From Pachyseris speciosa (lineage: Eukaryota; Cnidaria; Anthozoa; Scleractinia; Pachyseridae): a DNA stretch of 64,000 nt. The notes beneath the pieces are model-generated. The model worked only from the letters and a program-made list of their open reading frames with translations, made no database searches and had not been told where the DNA came from. Shown here one piece after another: positions 11,474-25,429 of the stretch (its first letter is position 1; every line of letters starts with the position of its first letter). Location: contig JAEMWC010000002.1 in NCBI GenBank assembly GCA_016490735.1, positions 2,192,501 through 2,256,500 on the forward strand, in the 5' to 3' direction. Position numbers and translations under genes: made by a program.

Positions 11474-14400
11474 CTGAATAAATCAAATTTAGAAGAATTT
11501 GTATGGAGTCTTCAGAGCATAACGGTGCTAATATCTCAAACTGCAAGAAAATACAAATTTTTGGCAAGTCTTTTAAATCTTGTTCTCTCTGAATATCCGA
11601 ACAAATCCCATAATTTCATAAATTTAGTTTTTGTGACGTCATCAGGAAAATGACAGGAAAATGGCGCGGCGATGCTGGAAATTGGAGTTATTTTGTCCCC
11701 GCGATAATTATTTACCATTGTGGCGATAAATAGTGATACATATTCACTCACCAAGATACATCACTACTCACTCTACTTCGGTGCATAACTTTTAATTAGT
11801 TGAGATGAGTTCGACATTGGGCTAGTTGGCTTCCCTTATGCGTGGCTCGCCTACTAACCAATCTCCGCCCCTCTATAGAAAGACCAGCATCCCAGATGAG
11901 ACCGGTGGAGTCCCACTGGGTCTATCCGCGATCAACAATTGTATCAGTCAATTCCAAAACCGCCCATCCACCCCCGAGCATACCCCGGGTACTTGATCTG
12001 AAATTTGTCCCGCACGGTGGGGCATTTGACTATCGGTTAAACATTGGTCGGCGGCCGCCAGCTAGTCGTTTCAGGCCGTTTCTCAGGTGACCACTTCCTT
12101 ACCTTGTGCTTGCTCGGGGGGTTAAAAAAAGGAAAGACTTTGAATGGACTTACCCAAAAGCCTGTTATCATTGTTTTCCTTCCCTCGTTTTAATAGGAAC
12201 GATACATCTTTAAGCCTTTCCTCAGTTTCTTCTCCGCCAATTCTATTAAAAAAGTAACAAAATCAATTAATCAATCAATCAATCAATCCACCGATCGATC
12301 GATTGATTCTCAGCAGGGTAAGGTAGGCGTTGATGCAGACATCAAGGATGGTTGTCAGGGTTTTTTTTTATCGTCATCATCATCCTCGTCGGCAAAATTT
12401 ATCGAGGATACTTATGTCACCAAAGTGCCACTGTACAAACTCCTACGAGCGTAGTGCAAAGGTCTAAGGCGTTCATACAGAGGCGCTAGAGTCAACTTCG
12501 AAGGAATTCACGTGTAGGACTTGAGTGCACTGGGTCTACACGTAACGTCAAGGCGTCTAAGTATCAAGTCCAAGAAATCCTGCTTACGGCTTGGGACAGG
12601 GGCACCCAACGAGCCAAATCACCCCAAAGCTGTAGAAAGGCATTTTAAAGTACCTTATGGTGTTTGAAGTCTGTTTAAAGTGACGTTTTCGTTAGCTAGA
12701 AGAATTTGATCTGTTCGGATTCCTTAGCTGAAATTTTATTTTCCCGAAAATGTTTGGGAACAAAATCTTCCTTTGAGAAAATGCTAGCTGAAATGAACTT
12801 TCACCGAATTTTTCTAGAGAACTATTTTCTTTCCGAAAATGCTAGCTGACGTTTTTTACTGCCAAAAACAACATATATGACCTTTCCGAAAACCTCAGGG
12901 GCTATGATTTCCAAATTGCAAATCTTTTAGGCTACGTTTCAGTTACGAAAATCCGAGTGAACTCTTTAATCGTCGCCGAAAACCCTCCACCGCACAGATA
13001 TCTTGCAAAACTTGTCGTTGGGTGCCCCCGTTGGGGGCCTCTGGTGTCAAAACAAGCCAGGTGCCTTGGATGTCAAAAATATCACAAGGGTGAACAAAGT
13101 GCGGGCTAAAGATTTATAATCTTACTTCCGCAATTCAGCCATGATTTCTTTGGAGTCTCTTTTCCTCACTTCAAAAGGAGCGGTGATCTGTGCGTGATTG
13201 GAAGCACTGCAAAGACAACAAGTCTCATAAACTCAATGAATGTACTGAGCTGAATGTTCAGCACAACGAACGGTGCCAAAATAAAGTGCTTTAAGAAAGT
13301 ATTTAATTGCGTGCAGCACTTAAGGATTTCACCAAAATTTACACTCCAATGTTAAAACCACATTACACAGTACAACAGACAGCACGATATGAAATTACGA
13401 CTTGAGTGGCTTTCACTTCGACGGTCCTCTCTTCTAAGGGTTTGAGCTAAATGATTGTACCATTGGAGTATTTTTGAACATCTTAACAAACATGCAGTAC
13501 CACACACACGAAAGCTGCTCAGTAACTGGCATTTGGATAATCCCCGGCCACTCAACTCAAAAGGTATAATAATAATTATAAACTGGCATTTGGATTACCC
13601 CACTAAAGAATTTCCTTCCCGAACTCAACACGTAGAGTAAAACCACCAGGCACAGTTACATTAGAGTACAACGCAATAACAACAACTTTACAAATGCAAT
13701 GATACGTAACCCACAGGTAGCTTAGTAGCTATCCTTTTCAGCCACATTTCGCGACGCAAGGAAAAAAAATTAAACCATCAACCATTCAATAGATAAAGTC
13801 AAAAAATTAAGATAATGTAGCTAGAGTAAAAAAAAAAAAAAAAAAACATGCTTCTTAAGTCTCAGGGCCATGCGATATCCCGTATTCGAGTTATTTGGCA
13901 AAATTATAGAGTTTAGTATGGACACGCCATGTTGGTGTCCCTCTGAGGGGTTCCATTAATGAGCGAAAACATCTGGAATTTAGTTTGGCTATCTCAATGG
14001 CCTCCTTCTCTCTGCTGAAATTGCAAACATTCACATAGAAGCTTCTCTCGCCATGTTGGTTTTTCAGACCTCAAAAACACACCGTGAATCGATGTTTCTA
14101 TGTACACGACATGCTTAAGTGCAGCACTATGAAAAAAATCTAAAATTCAAACTGCTCCATTTTCAAAACAAAGCACGCTACCGAGCTGAAAACATGCAAG
14201 AAGATACATTTCTAAGATGTCTTTTACGTGATGAAGATAAAAATACAAAAGTGTGTTAACTGTTTACTTTTGAATTTTAGTTTTTTATGACGTCACGTAA
14301 AAACCACGAATTTGAGGCTGGCTCAAGGGAAAAAAAAGACGAGAAAAAAGAATAAATACAAAAATTTTGATCCAAGACATCTAGATGTGCGCTTGGGTTT

Positions 14401-17400
14401 TTTCAGGACACACGAATACTAATGTGAAATTGTCAGATGCGAGGTGGAGATATGTTGTTAATATTTCAACTTCTGGACGAATTGATTAATTTGGGATAAA
14501 ACTACTGACCGTAAAGATACTTACTCACAGACGCAAAACTTAGAACTAACCTACGGCATGTAATATGTTCATTAGAGTCAAGTTAACACTATATTTTAAA
14601 TTTACTTTTAACGCTCATTTCTAATTTTTTTTATTATTATTAGTTTTTTTTTAATTTAAAGCTTTCACCCTATGGTGAAATTGGTGAACTGTAAAACACA
14701 AATGCCACTCCTGGTTTTTCGCCGAAGAAGCATCAGCTGGCCGACAGTCCATCCACAAAAACACTCTATTGATGTTCAAAGGGAAAGTACTGAGCGCAGC
14801 AACCCTTGTCGAAAAGCAAGAACACATATCAGAATGCCCTTTAAATTAGATAAAAAAGATATCGAATCTTACCAGGTTTTTACATGCTTCTCATTGATTA
14901 ATCCTATGCAGCAATTTTCAGTTTGAGCAAGTAGCATACCATCGTCAGTTCTGAAAAAAAAAGTTCCAAATTTGGTTCATCATAACTCAGCAATCCGGAA
15001 ATTTTCACTGTGAGCTTTTTCATAATCACCTTGAAATGATTGTAACCTTTTGTTTGCTCTCAAAACTGAGGTGCCCCTGTACTGTGGCTTCAAGGCGAAC
15101 TTTTGTAGTTCCTTCCTTTGGTTGCAACTAAAAAAGAAATTAAAAACAAAATAGTTGTCATGGAGGGCTAAATGGCTGCAAAAATAGTATAAAAAAACGA
15201 TACAAAAATGCGAAGGTTATGAAGAAAAATTCGAAAGAAAAGACAATTAAAATTTTAAACATGTCACTCAAACCGTGGTTGACATGGAAACACCAAAGTA
15301 CTAAATTATCAATTAGTTGATAAAATCAGTAAGTTGACTGGCTTTTAGCCAGAGTAATCTGTTTATGTCCCAGTTCAGTGGTCGGTGCGGGGGTGTTGCA
15401 CCATGCAACAGATTTCAATCAAATGCAGCCAGGGAAGCAAAAACCCACTGTTGAGCTTGTAATAAACTTCTTCTCACGCCGACATCAACCGACTTGAAAA
15501 AAGAATCAAAGTACCCGGGCAGTCTCATATTACCTTTGGAATTATATCTTTAGCGATGTCTTCAAAGGTTGGTCTGTCCTTAGGATCTCTCGCCCAGCTC
15601 TTCAGCATGATCAGTTCATAGAATCCGTCAGGACAAGCGTATGGTTTGTCAAGACGTTTGTTTGGGTCGTGAGCAACAATCTCCCGGATCTAGAGGGACA
15701 AAGTCCATGAGATCTATTTCAACTAATTAAGGCGAGTGCGCATTTTGATTTCACGGCTGCCTACATAAAAACCCGCTCTGTACTGTGCAGTACGGCTGGA
15801 TGTATTGTTTTGATCAATGTTCTCTTTCACAACGTTCTCAGTTACACAGATTTATTATATCTCTCACTTAGTGCGCGCACTGTGATTGGTCAATTTTGCG
15901 GGCCGTATTCTACTGTACGACCTGCTTGACCTCAACTAGTTTTCTTTCACGCGCACCGGATTAACCTCAGAGATATAATAAATCAACGGGGAAAAACACG
16001 GTCCGTAACTTTAACAGTACGGACCTCGAACTTGGTTAGTAAGAGGTATTTATCAGTAAAACTGGTCAGCTCTTTGAAACATTTTAATAGTTGTCTTCCA
16101 TGTTTTTGTTCACAAGTGCCTAAGTTCAAAGACATTTTGTTTCCAAATGCATGACTGACAAAAATTGTCCAAAATGGGTGGGGGCAATTGTTTAGGAACA
16201 ACTTATCTGTACAGTTACACTGTAGCACAAGTAAATCACAAGGCGATAATGCAGGCCTCGCAATCTGCTGAAAAATAATTGAGCTGTTACATTTTGACCC
16301 ATAGTTATCATCAGTTTTATCAAATCTACCGAATCCAAGTCAGGGATTGACTACATATACTAACCTGCCTTGTTGAAAATTGAACCCAAGGTTTTTGGCC
16401 AAACGAAAACATCTCCCACAGCATTATCCCATAGCTCCACACATCACTTTTAGAAGTAAACACTCTCTCTCCCAGTGTCTCGGGGGGCATCCTAAAATTG
16501 AATTTGTTTACCCTTTTTTAAAAGCCCAAGTATCAACATAAATTAGAACCATTTTCTCCTCAATATACTTTTAAGGTACTTTATTGCATCTCTCACTTAG
16601 TACGCGCGCTGTGATTGGTCAATTTTGCACGTCGTATTCTACCTCGTTTTCAGGGACCGTAAGTACGAGGATGCTCGTTTATATTTTTTCCCTTTAATTT
16701 ATGGCCCGCGCGCTTCGTGCTTGGGCCATAAATCAACGGGAAAAAACTCGGTCCGTAATTTACAGTATGGACCTCGAACTAGGTTAGTAAGAGGTATGTA
16801 TATCGTATCATACCAGTTGCGAGAATTAATGTTTAAAAATCAAATTATTTAATCTTTGATGATCACATCCCTATCAAAATGTTTTGTGGTAGTGGGCAGC
16901 ACAGCTGGAGCAGTAGGCAGCAACTGCCGGTGATCCTTGCCTGCTAGAGAACTGACAGTGAAGTCCAAGTGGGAAGTAAGGGGCAAATAATTGACTGTAT
17001 ATGTAGGCGGCAAATTTTCCCACCGCTGGCACATTTTGAGAGGGCTTTGTGATCATTTGCTCTATTCTCATGACCCAGGTATACTGGACCTGTGATAGTG
17101 TGAAAAGAAATTTGAGGTTGGTCACCACTGGGGCTCAATCATCATAAATTGAGCTGGACTGTCCACTGTCTGTTAGCTTGTTGGCTGACTGCCAGCTGCT
17201 TGTTGACTAACTGTTTACTGACAGCCAGCTGACAGGTTTATGAGGGAGTTGTTAGTCAATTTAACCGTTTCTTACAGGTGCCAGTCAATTTGCGTCGTGC
17301 ACAGCCGTTTCCATTAACCCCTGAACACTGTACTGTACGTAGATAATCAATAGCAGTCATTGGGGAATGAGTACGCATTTTCATATACCGTAAAATTCCG

Positions 17401-20400
17401 AAAATAAGCCCCTCCATGTATAAAGCCCCTCCAAATATCGCCCAACTCGCAACGCCCATATACGCCCCCCCACCCAAGGGGGCTTATACCTGGAAACTGC
17501 CCTCAAATGCAAAACAAAACAAAACAAAACATAGCAAAAACGGTACAGTAACGCATAAATTTCCTTCCAACTACAGTATAAGCTCTGCTAGTTCAATCGA
17601 TTTTGTAGCGCAAATTTCCCTCCTTACATAAGCTCCTCCGAAAGGGCTTTTGAAAAATACAGTACAAGCCCCGGCATTTATTTTCAGAATTACGGTAGTT
17701 AAGGTAGAAATGAATGCAGTCGACGTATGGGCATACCAGGCAATTGCCAGCTGTGTGTCTAAAGAAACTTCCCGGGCATCATCAGCTTCAAGTGTTCGTG
17801 TCAAACCAAAGTCACTTATCTTCACCTAGTTATAAATTTAGAAAAAAGAAAAAAATACTTAGACACTTGTAAAATAACATGCAGCACTGAGGAAACTGCA
17901 AGAAGTCACAGGAAGGTAATCAATATTCAGGAGAAGGCTGGCTTAGGGGGTTCACAACACGAAAAAAACGACTTACATGATGATTACTAACCCCACTAAT
18001 GCTACAATAGTTAAAATATACCACTTAAAATATTGTACAGCCTATCCAGGCAGCAGATACAACAAATAATGACAGAAATTTTATATGGCCACGCACTATT
18101 ATGACTGTTTTCTTTTCTTTTCTTGCCATCTACATATGTGTTTTCTTTTTTTTCTTTTTTGTGGTGTGTTGTGTACGTCTTACGATGTTGTGTATGTCTA
18201 GTTATTGTGATGTCCTGTACATTCGAAACTACCTTCAAAGAGCTAACTGCTAGCTCGAAAACCTTACGGTTATCTAGCTACTAGGCATTTCCTTCTATGT
18301 AATAATATTTAGTTTAAATTGTAATTGATTATTCTATGTGTTAAGTTGCTAATTATTTAATAAGTTTTACAAATCGTGTAATGGAAATGTGAATAAAGTG
18401 TTGTTGTTGTTGAATTAAGTCAACAACAAGGCACTAAGCTGACATAATAGTAACAATAAAGCAAAAACCAAACAAAACAAGAAAAACAAAGTTTAAGTTA
18501 CAAGGATGCAGGGCCCCGTTTCTCGAAAGTCCCAGTAACTTAACGGGTCCGAAACCATATTTTGAATCACAATCTCAAGAAAAGTAGGGTGTGTTCTGAC
18601 CTCTAATGAATTCCCTTATATGAGCGATATAGAAATGTGCAGCCCCAAAGGGTATGGTTTTTTAGCCATTTTGGTCTGACATAGGGTATCGATTTTGACC
18701 ATTTTGGTGTGAAATAGGCTATGGTTTGTGCACTCTAGTCTTGAATTTAGTATGTTAGAAAAAGCTACTTCTTCATCATAAGGCCATGAGACCACCAACA
18801 AAAGCCCTTCTCAAATTACGTTTACGCCAACTATGTACATGAAATAGGTCTGAAATAGGTCTGAATTAGAGTATCGAATTTTTGGTCAGGTCTGAAATAG
18901 GGTACAAAAAATCACAGATTTTGGTCTGAAATAGGTGAGGGTTACAGGAAGCGGGCCAGTTACCCCCACCCAATTTTTCTGGGAGTACCCCCCTCCCCCC
19001 TTCCCCAGGCAGGTGAGATGGGGTGTTATAAAATTAGTCCTGAGTAAGGCTGTTTTATTTTGGTTCGCATTAGCTAATATTTATATTTAAATGCTTCAAA
19101 CACCTGGGCTGAGTTGCTCAAAGCATGGCTAGCGTTAATACTGTTGTCATGGTATTTAACCCTGGTTAGCACTAACCATGCTTCGAGGCAACTGGGCCCA
19201 GAGTGTTAATTGTGAATGAATAATATTTTCAGTAAAAGGTAATTCTATCCCTGATATTGTAGCAGCTGCTCTGGCTGATACCACCAGTTTAAATACAATA
19301 ACAGTAGTAGCTGGCATTACCACTTGCTGTATGACAATTGGCTGGCACCTATCGCAAACACAGCTGGGTATAATAATTATATTGTTGAGGACACATTGCT
19401 GCTCACGATGTTTCTTGGGTGAGCAAATGAGCAGGACACAATGCAAATGCTGTGATTCCATACTGCGCAAACTGGGAAACATTTGTCAAGGACACAAATT
19501 TTGTGTCTCCAACAACTAATGTTGCATTTAACGTGGGCAAACAGGGAAACATTTGTGTCCGCAACAATGTGTCCTCGTTTGCCATTTATTATTGCTGTTT
19601 TTGGCTCTTCTGGAGCCACCTTAACCAAATTTAAACATTAAGCTGGCAACTTACCAGGTCTTTTTCAAATAACAGAACATTTCTTGTGGCTAAATCCCGA
19701 TGAACTAGGTTTTGATTGGCCAAGTAATTCATGCCGTTTGCCACCTGAGAGGCAAACTTGCACAGAGTTGAGACAATCGACACATTCTTGTTTTTGTTTC
19801 TAAAGTTTTCATCCAAGGATCCAAAAGGGGCAAACTCTGTTATCTGAAAAAAAATTATAAAAAGTAAATAAAAATTAAACAAAGTAAAAGAGATAAACGG
19901 CTATACAAAAAAAAAAATAAATAAATAAAAATATGAAGTCATGTCTTCAGTGAAAGTCAACAGTAATAATTGTTTTATTAACAACAACAACAACAATAAT
20001 AATAACAATAGTAATAATAATAGCAATGGTTATTTTGTAAAAATTACGTTTTATAATTTAGAAAGTTGACCTCTAGAGTTTCCTGCATTTTGTTATTGAC
20101 ACAATTAATATTTATTGGTAATTGGACTTTGTGTCGTACAATTCAGGGTAACCGTGCTTGTAATTTCAAATCAGCCTCGCGCTATGCGCTTGGCCAATTT
20201 GAAATCAGTCACTTGATCCCCAAATTGTACCCCATTCAGTCCTATTACCACTAATAATAATTAAAGAAACATTAATTGTCTGAAAGCTATTAGCTGAAGC
20301 TAAGAAAGTATTACTACACCTCATTTGCACTGGAAAGAAAAATTCAAATTAACGTCTGCGTCGCAACTGGAGGTTGGGTGCTCAGGGGCCTGGGGGCTGG

Positions 20401-23400
20401 TACCGCCGACCCAAACCCAGGTCGGTAGAACACCCCATAAGCCTGCCGTACCCGCAACCCAGCCACGAGCCCCGCCCGCCACACCAGGCCCCAAACCAAG
20501 CACCCGTCACACTGAACTAGGAGTTCAGTGGAAGAAAAAACAAGTAAATACATAAATAATAAGAATAAGAGTAAGAAGAAGAAGAAGAAGAAAACTAAAG
20601 GGAGGGAAGGGAGGGGAAATACTCGAAAACACACGAGCTGTAACGCCCCGTACGCAGAGCAAGTAAAAACTACCAGCGCATGGAAAAGGTGCACGCATAA
20701 AATAAACAGGACCCCCGCTGACCACTGGACTGCCTGAAGACATCAGACATAAGCCAGAAAGGCTAACAGCAAACGCAAACGCCATGCCAATAAACTGAGC
20801 AAAGACTTGCTCCTAGACGTTAACTAGGTTAAATTGCATTTAACCCCATTTAACGTCTGCGTCGCAACTGGAGGTTGGGTGCTCAGGGGCCTGGGGGCTG
20901 GTACCGCCGACCCAAACCCAGGTCGGTAGAACACCCCATAAGCCTGCCGTACCCGCAACCCAGCCACGAGCCCCGCCCGCCATGCCGAAGGACCTCCGGG
21001 TAACAACCCGGAGAAATGGGGGCTCGTGGCCACTGAGCCACAGCCCCAAGGGGGCCCAAACCTGAGGCACCCAACTCCAAATGAAGTGACATCAAAATAC
21101 AACTTGCTAAACCAACTGATAAACACCCGAGTAAGAACATCTGAACTGTTGAGCGGACGTCACGTTGTAGGCACCACTAAGCCACTGGCCTAAGGACTTG
21201 AAAGAAAATGATCTGGGACTCCCCGGGAAGCTGCAGTAGTGACCGCACCAATCTGTCAGCTGTGGCCCGGGTAAGAACCATGATAACGAGCGGAGTGTAA
21301 AAGAGATTGGACCAAACAAGACAACCGCTGAATAGTAAAAAGACACAAAATAGCCAGAAAGCTACCCAATTCAAGGCGATCACCAGGCAAATAACTTGTT
21401 CCCCCCGGTCCAAGTAGATGACACAGCCCACGGAAAATGCACTGTTCAGTCGCAGAGGACTTGATGTGAACACTGAAGCATGTAGGATCCACCAACGCAT
21501 TAGCCTGCACGTCACTAACACCACTGAGGTGGACACCGGGGTCAAACATAAAATAGTGATGAACTAGCCTGCGTGTAAAAGCCAGAGAACTGGAGCAAGA
21601 CACGGTCCTGGGATGTGAGGACTGACGTGTACTGAATGACCTGCAAGAGATAATCGTAATAGGAGAGGAACCCTGTACATGCCTATAGCCCTCAGTACAC
21701 ACTCCAGCGGCAGACAATTGACCAAGTGATCAGGTAAACCACTGTAATGTGAAGGGACCACACCACACTGATGTACCTCATGATGGATAAGTGGTGGACG
21801 TTGTCGGCCAAAAGCGATGCAAAACAGAAGAGTGACTGTTCAACAGCTGGCAAAAGAGCACCCTCTGGACTCAAACGGCCATCCTAACAGCGGAAACAGA
21901 CCTAGCGATGTTGGGCTGATATGTAAAAATGATGACAGTGTAGATGTGGGAAGGCCCTGGGCGAGCACAAAGGAATCTCGCTGTAAACAAGAACTCGCAA
22001 ATACCGCTAACCTCCAATGGCTGAAGTCACGCAAACTACGTCTAGGACAAAACACTCCCTACAGTCTCGCAAACCACAGAAGGGAGACCAAGCACCCTAG
22101 GCAGGACACACAGAGCCACAAAAAACACAAACAAAACAAAACAAAAACAAAACAAAAAAAAACAAAACAAACAAACAAACAAAAACAATATATATATATA
22201 TGTAAATAAATAGAATAATATAATAAATAAATAATAAAATAACCCACTCACCGCAAATATACGCTAATAAACGCGATAACCCAACTACGCCACACAAAAA
22301 AAAAAAAACTGAGTAGAGTGAAATTCTGAGCACGTGCAAAGGAGCATGCCTGAACTGCAAGAGGATACCGCTGGCCATGCAATTGCCCGCAGACCTGAAC
22401 CAGGCCCAAAACAGTAATGTAACAGCAAACGCCCAAATGTCAATGAGCCACCCGTGCTCAAACTATACGCCAATAAACGCTAACGCCATGCTACGCCACG
22501 CCACCAAGGAGCAAACTTACTCCAGGTTGTTAACTAAGTTAAATTACATTTAACCCTATTAAATACCACTAGCCGCATATGGCTACAGTCCTGGTAACCG
22601 CATAAGGAATACAAAAACCCTTGACAGGACGCAAATCCTCTAACAAAAAAAAAACAAAAAACAAAAACAAAAAAACCTTAACAGACCAAGTGACAATGCT
22701 CGTAGTAGTAACTAAAGTTAAATAGCATTAAGTAAATCAATAATAACACGCAACAAAAACTATACGCACACACAAAACTGAGTACAGTGAAATTCTGAGC
22801 ACGTGCAAAGGAGCATGCCTTAACTGCAAGAGGATACCGCTGGCCATGCAATTGCCCGCAGACCTGAACCAGGCCCAAAACAGTAATGTAACAGCAAACG
22901 CCCAAATGTCAATGAGCCACCCGTGCTCAAACTATACGCCAATAAACGCTAACGCCATGCTACGCCACGCCACACCACCAAGGAGCAAACTTGCTCCAGG
23001 TTTTTAACTAAGTTAAATTACATTTAACCCTATTAAATACCACTAGCCGCATATGGCTACAGTCCTGGTAACCGCATAAGGAATACAAAAACCCTAGACA
23101 GGACGCAAATCCTCTAACAAAAAAAAAACAAACAAAACAAAAAAAAAAAAAAAAAACAAAAAAAAAAAAAAAAAAAAAACCCTAACAGACCAAGTGACAA
23201 TGCTCGTAGTAGTAACTAAAGTTAAATAGCATTAAGTAAATCAATAATAACACACAACAAAAACTATACGCACACCGCCACAGGCCTGCAAAAACGCATT
23301 GGGGATTCAAACACCCTAGACAGGACATGCAAAAACGCAAATAAAACCGCCAACTGCTCACCACAAACAATACGCAATAAAACACTGCCAACCACACACC

Positions 23401-25397
23401 ACTACCATCCTGCACAGCGCATAAGGGATACAAACACCCTAGACAGGACACACAAATCCACTACAAAACGCTAACCGCTCACCGCAAAAAACGATGCAAC
23501 AAAACACCGCCAACCGCACACTTCCACAGTCCTGCAGAACACATTCATGGGGATACAAACACCCCAGACAGGACACGCAAACAACGCTAACAAACTGCTC
23601 ACCACAAAAAACAAACACGCAACAAAACACCGACAACTGCATATAGCTACAGTCCTGCAAAAACGCATAAGGGATACAAACACCCCAGACAGGACACGCA
23701 AATCCTCTAACAAAAAAACCGCTAACCGACCAACTGAAAATGCTACTAGTAGTAACTTAAGTAAATTGCATTAACTAAATTAATAATAAATAACTAAATA
23801 AATAAAAAATAACCGTACCGCAAAAACATGAAAATAAAACCAGCTACCGTTGAAGCATAGAATGCTAAACGTGGTGGTGACACTGGTTACCCTCTGCCCA
23901 AGGGATCCCAAGGGTTAATCAGCTAGGGTTATGACAGGTCACGCAAATTCGCAAAAACCGCCAAACGCTAGTCGCACAGAAGTATGGTAATAACTACCGC
24001 GAATCGTAAAAGACAGGACACGCAAACCGCCAGCCGCTAGTCGTACAAAACGTGCGCTAAAAATACCACTGACATAAAGGTTTATAAATAAAATGTATAG
24101 AAATATTAACCGCTTACGACGGGACACGCAAATCCACTAAGCTAATCACACAAAAAGTACGCTAACAAATACCGCTAACCGCTACAGACAGGACATGCAA
24201 ACCCGCTAGAAACCGTAAACCGCTAAATGCACAATGTACGCTAATAAATTCCGCTAAGAACACGCAAATCCGCCAAATACTTACCACTAACCGCAAGAGG
24301 TTCACGAAAAAACCCCCAGCAGCGGGCCGAGATAGTCGCACAACTGTGTACTGAAAATACCACTAACCGCTTAAGACAGGACACGCAAATCCACTGGGCT
24401 AGTCGCACAAAATGTACGCTTATAAATACCCCTAACCGCTAAAGACAGGGCACCGTAAACCGCTAAAAAGCACAAATGTACGCTAATAAATACCGCTAAG
24501 GTAAAAACCGCTAATCGCTCACCGGGAAAAATACTCTACCAAATACTTACCACTAACCGCCAGAGGTTCACGAAAAATCCCCGAAGCGGACCGAGTTGAA
24601 GCCAGTAATGAATGCAACCTCAACATACCTGCAAAAACCGTACAAGAGCCAGCCACGACCATCGCAGCACTAAAACCAACACTCATCATAACCGTTGGAG
24701 CGCATGACACCGGAGCGGTGGGATCCCCGATCGACGCGAACAGTGGCCGAGAACTGTACTTGTGCCACGGCCATCGCTATCTCAACCGAAAGAGAGGAAG
24801 AAGCTCCCGTGGAAAAGGCGTCCTGACTACAACCGCGACCTAGACGATGAGGGGGAATGAAGTGGAAGCTGTAGGGTCGAGCTGTTGTAGATTGAGCGTG
24901 AAGATTTACCATGTCGGACTGGAGCACACCAGAAAAAAGGCGCCAAAACGCGACAATGAGATGCGAAAGATAACGCTGCAAAAACCCTCAATAAAACGGC
25001 GGAAAAAAGCTACTAAGGAAGGACAATACCAATGGAAGCGAAGTCCGTCGACTGCGAACAACTTAAGGTCAATAAGCCCCGAAAAAGTAGAACAGAAATA
25101 CTCGAAAACACACGAGCTGTAACGCCCCGTACGCAGAGCAAGTAAAAACTACCAGCGCATGGAAAAGGTGCACGCATAAAATAAACAGGACCCCCGCTGA
25201 CCACTGGACTGCCTGAAGACATCAGACATAAGCCAGAAAGGCTAACAGCAAACGCAAACGCCATGCCAATAAACTGAGCAAAGACTTGCTCCTAGACGTT
25301 AACTAGGTTAAATTGCATTTAACCCCATTTAAAATACTTTCAACACACATTTTGAAATTCACAAAACTAGTTTCACTGTAACAACAGCCTCATCAAC

Positions 25398-25429
<32 letters not shown>

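Larger units (their letters stand above)
20353..25332 (-). mobile_element. Tyrosine-recombinase element in two head-to-tail copies
   Basis: Two blocks repeat. Beta begins CGTCTGCGTCGCAACTGGAG (20353-20486 and 20851-20986). Alpha runs from AAATACTCGAAAACACACGA to AACCCCATTT (20617-20850 and 25098-25332) and appears identical in both. The order is beta-x-alpha-beta-body-alpha: a 498-bp internally deleted copy followed directly by a 4.48-kb copy. TTAA is present at all three junctions. Alternatively, read on the minus strand it is A1-body-B1-A2-(x)-B2, the split direct repeats of Ngaro/PAT retrotransposons. The body holds a degenerate tyrosine recombinase near the beta end; no reverse transcriptase was found. 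Confidence 0.7.

Noticed and set aside
11474..11567. Extending the last kinase exon to the acceptor at 11544 or to the frame's upstream end
   Set aside because: Joined to the preceding exon (ending in G) the 11544 acceptor gives a stop at the next codon; 11473 gives an open 1026-aa protein. The extra sequence is MITE.
20344..22378. Many minus-strand frames with hydrophobic or Phe/Leu-rich sequence
   Set aside because: They translate A-rich and AAAAC tracts in reverse; only the recombinase pieces at 21107-21717 show family landmarks.
22507..24560. CRISPR-like array of spaced repeats
   Set aside because: Repeat lengths and spacing are irregular, the units belong to a tyrosine-recombinase element, and the genome is eukaryotic.
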